The notes below the pieces were generated by a model that searched no databases, had not been told where the DNA came from, and saw nothing but the letters and a program-made list of their open reading frames with translations. A program made the translations under genes and the position numbers. Shown here one piece after another: positions 8,572 to 17,462 of a DNA stretch of 64,000 nt. Numbering within the stretch: position 1 is the stretch's first letter; every line of letters begins with the position of its first letter. The DNA comes from Echinicola strongylocentroti (lineage in GTDB: Bacteria; Bacteroidota; Bacteroidia; Cytophagales; Cyclobacteriaceae): positions 2,403,001 through 2,467,000 of the forward strand of contig NZ_CP030041.1 of assembly GCF_003260975.1 (NCBI RefSeq), read 5' to 3'.

Positions 8572-9882
8572 ATGAAATGGAGTTTTAATGACCTAGCTCA
8601 AGTAAGTACCGATGCGCTCGCACAAGGCGCAGATTTGTCAGCTGACATCACCCAAAACTTACTCACTACTAACAACGTGTGGATGATGCTGTCCACAGCC
8701 CTTGTATTTATTATGCACCTGGGATTTGCAGGTGTGGAAGCCGGATTTGGCCAAGCCAAAAACACGGTCAACATTCTCTTCAAAAACACCGTCACCCCTA
8801 TTATTGGAATTGTCTCCTACGCAGTATGTGGATTTTTTCTGATGTACCCAGGATTTGACGTTCCAGGATGGTTTGGATTTGACGGTGCTGGCTGGAGCAT
8901 GTTCTGGTTTGCCCCGGAAAAAGCCGATGTGACCGCTGGCTATGCGGACGGCGGCTATACTTACTGGACAGACTTCTTGTTCCAGGCCATGTTTGCCGCT
9001 ACTGCCGCTACGATCGTATCGGGTGCCATTGCCGAGAGGGTAAAACTCTGGGCTTACCTGCTCTTCACCGTCATCTATGTAGGGATAGTATACCCTATCA
9101 TCGGTAGCTGGAAATGGGGCGGAGGAATGCTCGACAGCTGGGGATTCTATGACTTCGCAGGTTCTACACTCGTTCACTCCGTGGGCGGATGGGGCGCCCT
9201 TGCAGGTGTTATCCTCGTAGGCCCACGTATTGGCAAGTATGTAAACGGCAAAACCGTGGACAAGCCAGGTGCCAGTGTACCATTGGCAGTAATCGGCGTA
9301 TTCCTACTTTGGTTAGGATGGTTCGGATTTAACGGAGGATCGGTACTTTCTGCAGACCCTGCCCTGGTTTCTTTTGTATTGGTGACCACTTCCCTTGCAG
9401 CTTGTGCAGGAGGACTGGGAGGCTTCTTGGCCGGCTACTTTGTATTCAAAAGACTGGACTTGGGAATGGTGCTTAACGGTATTCTTGCCGGACTAGTAGG
9501 CATCACCGCTGGCGCTGACGTAATCAACCCAGGCCCCGCACTAATAGTAGGGTTTATCGCAGGTATCTTGGTCGTAATGTCCGCAGTAATCTTGGACAAA
9601 ATGCACTTGGATGACGTAGTAGGTGCTGTATCTGTTCACCTGACTTGCGGCATCTGGGGAACCCTTGCCGTAGGCATCTTCTCCACCAATCCTGACCACA
9701 GCTTCCTCACACAGCTAACGGGTGTCGTCGTCTGTGGCATCACCGCTTTCATCTGCGCCTTTGTGATCTTCTACGTCCTAAAAGTAACCGTAGGCATCCG
9801 AGTATCCGAAGAGCACGAAAAAACAGGACTGGATTCTCACGAACACGGCATCAGAGGCTACACTATCGTGTATGACGAATAA
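8572..9882 (+). CDS. amt: Ammonium transporter (Amt/MEP/Rh family)
   Basis: Inner-membrane ammonium channel, 436 residues and about 11 membrane segments. Family hallmarks are GFAGVEAGFGQAKNTVNIL (about 51-69), the DFAGSTLVHSVGG block with Asp194 and His202, and the second pore histidine His356 in GAVSVHLTCGIWGT. No cleavable signal peptide is evident; a polar stretch of about 35 residues precedes the first helix. There is no glnB/glnK gene next to it, the usual partner; instead a porin gene follows 127 bases downstream. Confidence 0.95.
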   Translation: MKWSFNDLAQVSTDALAQGADLSADITQNLLTTNNVWMMLSTALVFIMHLGFAGVEAGFGQAKNTVNILFKNTVTPIIGIVSYAVCGFFLMYPGFDVPGWFGFDGAGWSMFWFAPEKADVTAGYADGGYTYWTDFLFQAMFAATAATIVSGAIAERVKLWAYLLFTVIYVGIVYPIIGSWKWGGGMLDSWGFYDFAGSTLVHSVGGWGALAGVILVGPRIGKYVNGKTVDKPGASVPLAVIGVFLLWLGWFGFNGGSVLSADPALVSFVLVTTSLAACAGGLGGFLAGYFVFKRLDLGMVLNGILAGLVGITAGADVINPGPALIVGFIAGILVVMSAVILDKMHLDDVVGAVSVHLTCGIWGTLAVGIFSTNPDHSFLTQLTGVVVCGITAFICAFVIFYVLKVTVGIRVSEEHEKTGLDSHEHGIRGYTIVYDE

Positions 9883-9910
9883 AAAAACAACCAACCACTA
9901 TACAACTATC

Positions 9911-9960
9911 TACCCTGCCCACTCACATCAACGCCAATCAATCTCTGTTTGGGCAGGGTA
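9911..9960 (+). terminator. Long-loop hairpin between amt and the porin gene
   Basis: TACCCTGCCC (9911-9920) and GGGCAGGGTA (9951-9960) are perfect 10-base arms around a 30-base loop. The tail TTCTACC is not a T-run, so this may be an mRNA-processing or stability element that separates expression of the two genes and not a simple terminator. Confidence 0.45.
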
Positions 9961-10009
9961 TTCTACCACAAATCCTAACAATTAACAGATAATTTAATTC
10001 TAAGTAAAA

Positions 10010-11158
10010 ATGAAAAAACTTCAACTACTAATTGTATTGCTATGTCTAGGGTCTCTTACCACAGTGATGGCCCAGGACCTATCCAAAGTCAGCATCTCAG
10101 GATCCGTAGATGCTTATTATAGAGCCAACTTCAATGCTCCTAACAAAGAATTGCCCAACGGCACTTTCGTTGCCCCAGCCACTTCTTTTGCCAACCGACC
10201 TGGTTTTGCACTGGGCATGGCAAATATCATCACAGCATATGAAGGTGAAAAAGTAGGTTTTGTAGCTGATTTGGTTTTCGGACCTAGAGGCACAGACGCT
10301 GTATTCAACTCCACGGGAAGTTCCAATATCGTGAACCAATTGTATATGTATTGGAATGTCAGTGATGCTGTTACCTTTACTTTTGGTAACTTCAACACCT
10401 TCCTTGGCTACGAGGTCATTTCCCCTGCTGCCAACTTCAACTATTCCACTTCTTACATGTTCTCCTACGGCCCTTTCTCCCACACTGGACTGAAAGCAGA
10501 TATCGCTCTGAGCGAAAACTGGTCGCTGATGGCTGCCGTAATGAACCCTACTGACTGGACAGAGTTTAACTGGGCTGGCTCCTACACTGGAGGTCTTCAA
10601 TTGGGTTATGAAAATGACAATGGTGGCACTTGGCTAAACCTTCTTTATGGTGACCAAGACGGTGTTTTGGACGAGGACTACCCACTTACCATGGGGCAAA
10701 CATCTGGCGGAAGCACTTTCCAAATCGATCTGACCACAGGATACAACGTTTCCGAAATGGTCTACCTTGGCCTTAACGCTACATATAATACTACTGCCGC
10801 TGGAGAAAGCTTTAACGGCACTGACATCGTGGATGAAGATGGCGATGGATATGGATTTTATGGTGTAGCCGGCTATGTACAGGCCTCCACTTCTGATAGA
10901 TTCTCCATAGGATTACGTGGTGAATATTTTAATGTATTCAACAACGGCCTGGAGGGTGTAGTCGGTGTTGACACCGATGGCGACGGCAACGTCTTTGCCG
11001 TAACCCTTTCGGGCAATTATAAAATCGTAGAAAACTTTACCCTTATCCCAGAAGTAAGACTGGACTCCATGTCAGAAGAAGATTACTTTGTAAACAATGA
11101 ACTTGCAGGTTCTAAAAGCTTATCATCATTCTTACTAGCAGCCGTATTCTCATTCTAA
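10010..11158 (+). CDS. Outer membrane porin-like beta-barrel protein
   Basis: 382 residues with a clear signal peptide (MKKLQLLIVLLCLGSLTTVMA, cleaved before Q) and a beta-barrel rich in alternating aromatic strands, ending in FLLAAVFSF with the C-terminal Phe typical of outer membrane barrels. It resembles the BBP2-type putative porins of Bacteroidota. Two acidic loops, VDEDGDGYG and DTDGDGN, look like calcium-binding turns. It follows amt in the same direction, so it may serve nitrogen-compound uptake across the outer membrane; this is inference from position only. Confidence 0.8.
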   Translation: MKKLQLLIVLLCLGSLTTVMAQDLSKVSISGSVDAYYRANFNAPNKELPNGTFVAPATSFANRPGFALGMANIITAYEGEKVGFVADLVFGPRGTDAVFNSTGSSNIVNQLYMYWNVSDAVTFTFGNFNTFLGYEVISPAANFNYSTSYMFSYGPFSHTGLKADIALSENWSLMAAVMNPTDWTEFNWAGSYTGGLQLGYENDNGGTWLNLLYGDQDGVLDEDYPLTMGQTSGGSTFQIDLTTGYNVSEMVYLGLNATYNTTAAGESFNGTDIVDEDGDGYGFYGVAGYVQASTSDRFSIGLRGEYFNVFNNGLEGVVGVDTDGDGNVFAVTLSGNYKIVENFTLIPEVRLDSMSEEDYFVNNELAGSKSLSSFLLAAVFSF

Positions 11159-11190
11159 TTTTTTTCTGACAAACTGAAATTTTTCAAAAA

Positions 11191-11225
11191 AAACCACGCG
11201 CTTTGTAAAAAGCCGTGGTTTTTTC
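11191..11225 (+). terminator. Terminator of the porin gene
   Basis: AAACCACG (11191-11198) pairs with CGTGGTTT (11214-11221), followed by TTTTCTGTTTT. Confidence 0.85.
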
Positions 11226-11471
11226 TGTTTTATGCCAAAACATCAATTTCAGGTTTTACAAAACACCAAAAACCCTACAAAACACACATTTATCAAACAC
11301 AAAGGCCAGCAAAAACACAACATTAGCGACCATATAAAATATTTATCAGTACATAATTTTACATTTTTAAAAAATACATAGATAAAAAACTGATTTAACC
11401 GCAACCTTTTTCCTTTAAATCCGAATAGTATAGTGTAAGGAATTAAACAACAACATATAAATAATACGACG
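11226..11471. other. AT-rich spacer before the repeat-protein gene
   Basis: Low-complexity A- and C-rich sequence (many CAAAAC/CACAAA words). No open frame on the plus strand and no TAnnTTTG box was found; the minus-strand frame through it has no family character. The promoter of the downstream small gene must lie here but is not recognisable. Confidence 0.45.
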
Positions 11472-11783
11472 ATGGTTAAATTAGCTGTAATGGTTGCTGC
11501 CGGGTTCTTTGGATTTGAATCTATTGAAGCTTTTGGGCAGGATAAAGAACGAAGGGAACTTAAAGGTCCAAAAGCCAAAAATTACAAACCTTGGAAAGAC
11601 CAAGCCAGAAAAGGCACTTTAGTGGTCGACATCAACGGTGAACTGACCAAAGGACCAAAGGCCAAAAACCAGAAGTTGTGGGAAAGGGATACTAAAAAAG
11701 TGGAAATCAACACTGATCTTCAGCCTATCTCTAAACCGAAAGGACCAAAAGCAAAAAACCAAAAGCCCTGGGAAAACAACTAG
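11472..11783 (+). CDS. Small exported protein with three KGPKAKN repeats
   Basis: 103 residues, not recognised. Residues 1-22 look like a short signal peptide ending AFG before Gln23. The mature part repeats KGPKAKNxKxW three times (31-41, 60-70, 90-100) at a spacing of 29-30 residues, and the two linkers share V-x-I-N-x-(E/D)-L (VVDINGEL, KVEINTDL). The protein is strongly basic, has one Trp per repeat and no Cys. Start and stop are well supported because all three repeats are in one frame and a strong terminator follows. It stands alone; function unknown. Confidence 0.75.
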   Translation: MVKLAVMVAAGFFGFESIEAFGQDKERRELKGPKAKNYKPWKDQARKGTLVVDINGELTKGPKAKNQKLWERDTKKVEINTDLQPISKPKGPKAKNQKPWENN

Positions 11784-11807
11784 GCGCAAATAGTTTGTCA
11801 GAAAACA

Positions 11808-11833
11808 AAAGGCTACCATTTTTGGTAGCCTTT
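11808..11833 (+). terminator. Terminator of the repeat-protein gene
   Basis: AAAGGCTACC (11808-11817) pairs perfectly with GGTAGCCTTT (11824-11833), loop ATTTTT, followed by CTTGTTTTATT. Confidence 0.9.
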
Positions 11834-12464
11834 CTTGTTTTATTGCTTGCGCATATAACGGATCAAACGGAAAAGCTGTGGGGATTGGGGATGGTTCAAA
11901 AGAACTTTATTGTGTTAACCCGGTTTCAATGCCGTTTAGTCAGTGCACATCTGGAAATATGAGTTCTAAATTTTCCCTTGGACAGTTATTTTTCTTGCCT
12001 AATTCCAAGATGGTTTTCAGCTCTTTACCATTGTTACTTTTTTGCTACAGGTCAAAAAAGTCACCAAAAAAACCCGTCGCTGTGCATCTATTGATCTAAA
12101 ATTAAAACCTTCCCTCATGCAGGCAAACTCCTCCTGTCTAAAACCAGGTAAACCTTTTTTAACTGCCTACATTCTTTTTGGTCAGAATTCGTCAAACCTG
12201 TCTAAAGCCAGGCAGGCCTGTCTAGCAGCGAGATAGACAAGCCTGCCTTCTTGCCCGCCCGCTTTTAGTAGCTGTTATTTTGTCCAAAAAAGATTACCTT
12301 AAGTAAGGGAACAGCGTCACTTTTCCCTGTTTTGGTCTTATTTACTTGTTTTGCTGCGGTTTTAGCCAATAACCAGTTTCTATGGAAGGCTTACTACTAT
12401 GAGAATTTAGGCAAGCTATTTAATATCATAATAATTCGATCTACAATTAACCATTAAATACCCT
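11834..12464. other. Repeat-rich spacer upstream of the sulfatase
   Basis: About 630 bases without a credible gene; the frames at 11878-12099 and 12042-12236 have no family features. It contains the hairpin repeat at 12211-12266 with a second copy at 16339-16387, and several CTGTCTAAAxCCAGG words (near 12140 and 12198). No promoter box was recognised ahead of the sulfatase. Confidence 0.5.
12211..12266. repeat. Dispersed intergenic repeat, copy 1, with hairpin
   Basis: The arm at 12211-12224 pairs with 12234-12247 with one mismatch in 14. The segment 12230-12266 recurs at 16351-16387 with only two differences in 37 bases; the shared tail is CTTCTTGCCCGCCCGCTTTT. The two copies flank the sulfatase/GH127 pair. 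Confidence 0.75.
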
Positions 12465-13940
12465 ATGAAAACACATGTATTATTACTACTATTTTTATGT
12501 ACACTTTCGAACTACACGATTGGACAGGTTGGAGAAGAGCGACGGCCTAATATTGTTTTTTGCCTTGCCGATGACTGGGGCTGGCCCCATGCAGGAGCTT
12601 ATGGGGACAGCACCGTGAAGACACCAAACTTTGACAGGCTCGCCGAAGAAGGCGTCCTCTTTAATAAAGCGTACGTGTCAAGTCCCTCGTGTACACCAAG
12701 TAGAAATGCATTTATTACTGGAAAATACCATTGGGAACTAGGTCCTGGCGCCAACCTTTGGAGTACACTTCCCGTGGAGCACCAGAGCTTTATTCATCTT
12801 TTAGCTGATGAAGGCTATGTTACGGGAAGGACAGAAGCAAAGACATGGGGACCAGGAAACCTGGACAGTTGGATTTCCCACCATGGCAGTCATCCTTCTA
12901 ACGATGCTTATCAGACCTTTGGGGATTTTCTCGATAAGACAGAGGCAAAAGATAAACCATTTTTCTTTTGGCTAGGCACATCAGACCCTCATCGTGTATA
13001 TGAAAAAGGCACTGGAAAGGACAGTGGAATAGATATTTCAAAAGTCCATATGTTCAAGCATTACCCAAATGTGGAAACAGTGCGAAGTGATGTAGCAGAT
13101 TATTATGTGGAAGTGCAGCGATGGGACAGCCTTGTGGGCTCGGTCATTGCTCAACTTGAAGCAATGGACATGCTGGACAATACCATTATTATCATGACAG
13201 GAGATCATGGGATGCCATTTCCACGTGGCAAAGGAAACCTTTACGATTCGGGTGTTCGCGTACCTTTTGCAGTGTATTGGGGCAGTCAGGTAGCAGAAGG
13301 ACGCAAAGTAGAGGACTTTATTTCCTTTGCGGATATTGCTCCCACATTACTTGAAGCAGCCGGAGTGAAGGTACCCAGCGATATGACGGGCGAGAGTTTT
13401 ATGAATATTTTAATGTCCGAAAAATCAGGAAGGGTAGACCCTGAAGAACGTTCAGCCATCGTGTTTGGCAGAGAGCGGCATGTGCCGGCGCAAGAAGAGC
13501 CTAATATGGGCGGGTATCCATCCCGCGGATACCGTAACGATGAATTTCTTTACATTCGTAATTACCAGCCATCCCTATGGCCTGCAGGCACCGGCCAATT
13601 AGGCGCTACCAATTACCCTAATCAATGGTATGCTGACTGTGATGGAGGCCCTACCAAAAATTATATAATTGCCAATAAGGACAAGGACTTGGAACACATT
13701 TTTGCATACCAACTTTGCTTCGCAAAAAGACCTGCGGAGGAACTCTATGATCTAACAAAAGACCCAGATCAGCTGATCAATGTCGCTGCCCAGGCGGATT
13801 ACGCAGACGAGTTGGAAAGCCTGAGGGAGAAGTTGCAGCAAAAACTATTAAAACTAAATGATCCCCGTGCAGTGGACCCAGATTATGATGGGTTTGACCA
13901 ATATCCTTATCTAGGGGGAGGAGGCGGAAAAAAGCCATAA
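12465..13940 (+). CDS. Exported sulfatase, heparan N-sulfatase-like
   Basis: 491 residues with a signal peptide (about 1-20, cleaved before Q21). Formylglycine-dependent type I sulfatase: metal site DDWGW (Asp36, Asp37), the maturation motif CTPSR with Cys76 as formylglycine precursor, and GDHG (246-249). The stretch GDHGMPFPRGKGNLYDSGVR resembles N-sulfoglucosamine sulfohydrolases (S1_8-like). It likely removes sulfate from a polysaccharide in the periplasm or outside the cell. No maturase gene is in the window: GldK has the FGE fold but lacks the catalytic cysteines. Next downstream, 244 bases away, is a GH127-like glycosidase. Confidence 0.88.
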   Translation: MKTHVLLLLFLCTLSNYTIGQVGEERRPNIVFCLADDWGWPHAGAYGDSTVKTPNFDRLAEEGVLFNKAYVSSPSCTPSRNAFITGKYHWELGPGANLWSTLPVEHQSFIHLLADEGYVTGRTEAKTWGPGNLDSWISHHGSHPSNDAYQTFGDFLDKTEAKDKPFFFWLGTSDPHRVYEKGTGKDSGIDISKVHMFKHYPNVETVRSDVADYYVEVQRWDSLVGSVIAQLEAMDMLDNTIIIMTGDHGMPFPRGKGNLYDSGVRVPFAVYWGSQVAEGRKVEDFISFADIAPTLLEAAGVKVPSDMTGESFMNILMSEKSGRVDPEERSAIVFGRERHVPAQEEPNMGGYPSRGYRNDEFLYIRNYQPSLWPAGTGQLGATNYPNQWYADCDGGPTKNYIIANKDKDLEHIFAYQLCFAKRPAEELYDLTKDPDQLINVAAQADYADELESLREKLQQKLLKLNDPRAVDPDYDGFDQYPYLGGGGGKKP

Positions 13941-14184
13941 CAGGATGTCTTAGTAAGGGGGAGTGTGCAGCTCGAAAAGTGTCATGGATTTGGTTTGAAG
14001 TGGCCTGCGGGCATGGTTTTTAGTGACTTCAAACCTATGCTGTGTTTTTCCTAGGGACATGCAGAAGCTTATTTAATTCAATGCTAAATCGAATTATCAT
14101 AGAATTAAATCTGTGCTAAAACCTTGGGGATATTGATTTGATGCGTAAATTGCACGTCATCATTACAATAATTCCAATTGGCCT

Positions 14185-16305
14185 ATGAACTATCCTACCA
14201 TAAGGAACGTATGCTGGTTTCTTTTTCTATTGACCATTACCGGAAATCAGCTTATTGCACAGGAACATGCATCTAGCAAAAGCCCTTACCTTCAGAATAG
14301 AATACCATTAGCGTCTTCACCATACTTGGAGCTTCCCTTGGGGAGTATTTCCCCAGAAGGATGGTTGGAGGAGCAATTGGTACGGATGAAAGATGGCCTT
14401 ACCGGTCATTTGGATACTATTTATCCAACTGTCATGGGAGAGCGAAATGGTTGGCTGGGAGGAGACGGTGACGGTTGGGAGCGAGGGCCCTATTGGATTG
14501 ATGGACTTTTGCCTTTGGCTTATATCCTGAAGGATGAGCAGCTGATCAAAAAAGTCCAGCCCTGGGTAACATGGACACTCGAAAACCAAGCGGACAATGG
14601 CTATATCGGACCGGTCCCTTTTGCCGAAGAACCTACCTATGAAGCAGGTTTACAAAGAGGCATGCGAAAAGATTGGTGGCCGAAGATGGTGATGCTAAAA
14701 GTCCTCAAACAATATTATGGCGCCACAGGTGACCAACGGGTCATCGACGTGCTGACCAAGTATTTTAAGTTCCAATTAAAGGAGCTTCCCAATACGCCTT
14801 TGGACAAATGGACTTTCTGGGCCAATCGACGAGGTGGAGATAACTTACAAGTAGTCTATTGGCTATATAATATCACGGGAGATGACTTTTTGTTGGACTT
14901 GGGAGACCTCATTGCTGAACAAACGTTCCCTTGGACCAATGTATTCTTGAATGATGAAAATAACGTGGATCCTCAGTCACCGTGGTATTTTTATCAAATG
15001 AAGCGATACCCTTTCGATCAGGAAGAGATAGACCTATTGACGGTATCAAAAATAGGGGGGATTCACACGGTGAATTTGGCACAAGGCCTAAAAATGCCTG
15101 CTGTAAGATACCTTCAGGATAAGGACGAGCAGCACCTTAGCGCTACCAAGGAAGCGTTGGCTGATATTAGAAAGTACCATGGCCAACCACAGGGGATGTA
15201 TGGTGGAGATGAACCACTGCATGGAAATGCCCCTGTACAAGGGGTGGAATTTTGCTCTATTGCGGAGGGGATGTTTTCACTGGAGACTATCCTAAAGATA
15301 ACCGGTGACATGTCCTATGCAGATCACCTTGAGAAGATCACCTATAATGCGCTGCCCACCCAGGCATCGGATGATTTTATGACCCGGCAGTATTTTCAGG
15401 CGGCCAATCAAGTGAAATTGACCGATAAGATGGAAGTGTCTTTTGAGACCAACCATCATAAAGGAACGGATTTCGTGTTTGGCACACTATCAGGATACCC
15501 CTGCTGTACTTCCAATATGCATCAGTCTTGGCCAAAGTACGTCCAGAACCTTTGGTATGCCACTGCTGATGGAGGCGTCGCGGCGCTGCTTTATGCACCC
15601 AGTGAAGTGGAACTAAAAGTAGGAAATGGAGCGATCTTAAAAGTGAAGGAGGAAACAGGGTATCCTTTTCGGGAGGTGGTCAATTTCTCGATGACTCTTA
15701 GTGAGTCTACATCATTTCCTTTTCATCTTAGGATCCCCGGATGGGCAAATGAAGCCCAAATTAGCATTAATGGGGATCTTTGGGAAGGGACGGTTAGGGA
15801 TCAGGTAGCCATCATCGATCGAGTATGGCAAAACGGGGATCAGGTAACCCTGCAGTTGCCCATGGAAATTAAGTCGTCCCAATGGTACCAGTTTTCATCT
15901 GCCATCGAAAGGGGACCCTTGGTTTATTCCTTGAAGATAGAAGATAAAAAGGTGACCAAAAACCGAGACGATGGATACGGTGAATTTATTGAAGTACATC
16001 CCGTGTCAGATTGGAACTATGGCCTATTGCAGCATGAACTGGATGACCTGCGGGAGCATGTAGAGGCAATAGAGATCGATTGGGATGGTTCCTATCCATG
16101 GAACCTTGAAAATGCCCCCATCCAACTGAAAATGTCTGGTGCCAAAGTACCGGATTGGAGGCTTCAAAATGATGTTCCGGTAATGCCGGGGTTTTGGAGC
16201 AAAACCATTGAAAGCAAGTCCTTGATCGAAAATATTACCTTGGTGCCTTATGGCTGTACGACATTAAGAATTACTGAATTTCCGGTTTATAATGTGCATC
16301 ACTAA
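14185..16305 (+). CDS. Glycoside hydrolase family 127-like (DUF1680), beta-L-arabinofuranosidase type
   Basis: 706 residues with a signal peptide (about 1-25, cleaved after LIA). The GH127 zinc/cysteine catalytic layout is visible: Glu355-x-Cys357 (VEFCSIAEG) and Cys440-Cys441 (YPCCTSNMHQSWPK), corresponding to Glu338-x-Cys340 and Cys417-Cys418 of Bifidobacterium HypBA1. The DUF1680 superfamily also includes GH146 and other activities, so the sugar is uncertain. With the preceding sulfatase it suggests attack on a sulfated, arabinose-bearing glycan; no SusC/SusD pair or regulator accompanies them. The region 13941-14184 between the two genes holds nothing recognisable. Confidence 0.85.
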   Translation: MNYPTIRNVCWFLFLLTITGNQLIAQEHASSKSPYLQNRIPLASSPYLELPLGSISPEGWLEEQLVRMKDGLTGHLDTIYPTVMGERNGWLGGDGDGWERGPYWIDGLLPLAYILKDEQLIKKVQPWVTWTLENQADNGYIGPVPFAEEPTYEAGLQRGMRKDWWPKMVMLKVLKQYYGATGDQRVIDVLTKYFKFQLKELPNTPLDKWTFWANRRGGDNLQVVYWLYNITGDDFLLDLGDLIAEQTFPWTNVFLNDENNVDPQSPWYFYQMKRYPFDQEEIDLLTVSKIGGIHTVNLAQGLKMPAVRYLQDKDEQHLSATKEALADIRKYHGQPQGMYGGDEPLHGNAPVQGVEFCSIAEGMFSLETILKITGDMSYADHLEKITYNALPTQASDDFMTRQYFQAANQVKLTDKMEVSFETNHHKGTDFVFGTLSGYPCCTSNMHQSWPKYVQNLWYATADGGVAALLYAPSEVELKVGNGAILKVKEETGYPFREVVNFSMTLSESTSFPFHLRIPGWANEAQISINGDLWEGTVRDQVAIIDRVWQNGDQVTLQLPMEIKSSQWYQFSSAIERGPLVYSLKIEDKKVTKNRDDGYGEFIEVHPVSDWNYGLLQHELDDLREHVEAIEIDWDGSYPWNLENAPIQLKMSGAKVPDWRLQNDVPVMPGFWSKTIESKSLIENITLVPYGCTTLRITEFPVYNVHH

Positions 16306-16640
16306 ATTCTGGAACTGTATTCTTCTTCGCTTGAGAGAGTAGACCGCAGTGAGATAGACAAGTCTACCTTCTTGCCCGCCCGCTTTTTAATTTCTTAACG
16401 CCCAATACCTGCAAGGCGGATTCGGTTAATAAGTCCCAAAAAGGTGTCGCTTCCTTATGACGGCCCTTGGTATGCCTGTTTTCCAGCAGGTGGCGGAGGC
16501 CGTTAAGAAAGGGAGTTGGCTCGCGTTGTGGAACAGCGAGACCCACTCGCTTTTAGGCCGTAGCCATCGGGTGGAAATTAAAATGGGTGACGGATCCCCG
16601 TCGCAGGGGAAATCCCTGCCCCATTAAAAACCACCTCATC
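16306..16640. other. Repeat-rich spacer downstream of the GH127 gene
   Basis: Contains copy 2 of the dispersed repeat (16339-16387), an imperfect inverted repeat GAGTTGGCTCGC / GCGAGACCCACTC (about 16508-16543) and GCAGGG-GAAAT-CCCTGC (about 16602-16618). A 60-codon minus-strand frame (16364-16546) runs through the repeat and reads ...KKLKSGRARR; I regard it as a repeat-derived frame and not a gene. Confidence 0.5.
16339..16387. repeat. Dispersed intergenic repeat, copy 2
   Basis: 16351-16387 matches 12230-12266 at 35 of 37 positions. GTAGAC (16339-16344) pairs with GTCTAC (16362-16367), so a stem is kept although the arm sequence differs from copy 1. Confidence 0.7.
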
Positions 16641-17387
16641 TTATCCACTAAAGGTATTTCCCAAATGCTGGTCCTGCGCCTTAATTTTTTCAAAATCCAA
16701 ATATTGTTCCCAAAAAGCCTCCTCCGGCAGTGCCGCTCTTAGATAGAGCTTCTCTTTCTTTACAGGATGGACAAAAATCAGGTGGAAAGCATGTAGGTTG
16801 ATACTGGCATCCGGATTGGGCTTGGAGAAGCCATAGCGAAGGTCGCCACGGATGGGACATCCCATCGCCGCTAGCTGTACCCTGATCTGGTGTGGACGAC
16901 CGGTCTTGGGGCGCACCTCCACTAGCCAGTGATCATTGAGCTTACCTAAGCGCTTATAGTCCAGCTCTGCCCGCTTGGCTCCCTCTATTTCTTTGTCGTA
17001 GGCAGTGGTGACATTTCGGTCCCCATCCTTTATCAAGTAATGGGTCAATTTCCCGATCTCCTCTTTTGGGCGTTTTTTGACGATAGCCCAGTAAACCTTG
17101 TGCACCTCTCTTTTTTTGAAAAGCACCATCATTCGCTCCAAGGCTTTTGAAGTACGCGCAAACACGACTAGCCCACTCACCGGACGATCGATCCGATGAA
17201 CAGGATGCAAAAACACTGCACCAGGCTTATCATATTTGGCGGCAATATATTCCTTGCAATAGTCCGTCAGCGTTTTGTCTCCCGTGTGGTCACCCTGCAC
17301 GAGCACTCCCGAATGTTTATTCACCACCAGAAGGTGATTATCTTCATATACTACAGTAAATGGTTGCTTTGCCATGTTTTGAGACAT
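16641..17387 (-). CDS. RluA-family RNA pseudouridine synthase
   Basis: 248 residues. Converts specific uridines in rRNA or tRNA to pseudouridine. The catalytic motif HRIDRPVSGL (64-73) carries the essential Asp67, and GRPHQIRVQLA is the second family block. There is no N-terminal S4 RNA-binding domain, so it belongs to the short RluA/TruC-like group; the target base cannot be told. A second start at Met5 (MAKQPFTVVY) is possible. It lies 75 bases downstream of prfC on the same strand and may be cotranscribed with it. Confidence 0.9.
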   Translation of the reverse strand: MSQNMAKQPFTVVYEDNHLLVVNKHSGVLVQGDHTGDKTLTDYCKEYIAAKYDKPGAVFLHPVHRIDRPVSGLVVFARTSKALERMMVLFKKREVHKVYWAIVKKRPKEEIGKLTHYLIKDGDRNVTTAYDKEIEGAKRAELDYKRLGKLNDHWLVEVRPKTGRPHQIRVQLAAMGCPIRGDLRYGFSKPNPDASINLHAFHLIFVHPVKKEKLYLRAALPEEAFWEQYLDFEKIKAQDQHLGNTFSG

Positions 17388-17462
17388 TAGAATTGAGATG
17401 TGAGGTAGTAGGCGATCTTGGAGTTATTTCTTATCAGTATTTCCGGTGGCAAGTCCGCTTTC

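Noticed and set aside
11249..11578. 109-codon minus-strand frame overlapping the KGPKAKN gene
   Set aside because: It covers the AT-rich spacer and antisense of the repeat gene; the sense frame holds three conserved repeats.
12042..12236. Small frames upstream of the sulfatase (also 11878-12099)
   Set aside because: They consist of dispersed repeat sequence and lack family features.
16364..16546. 60-codon minus-strand frame ending KSGRARR
   Set aside because: Its C-terminus is the dispersed repeat itself; likely repeat-derived.
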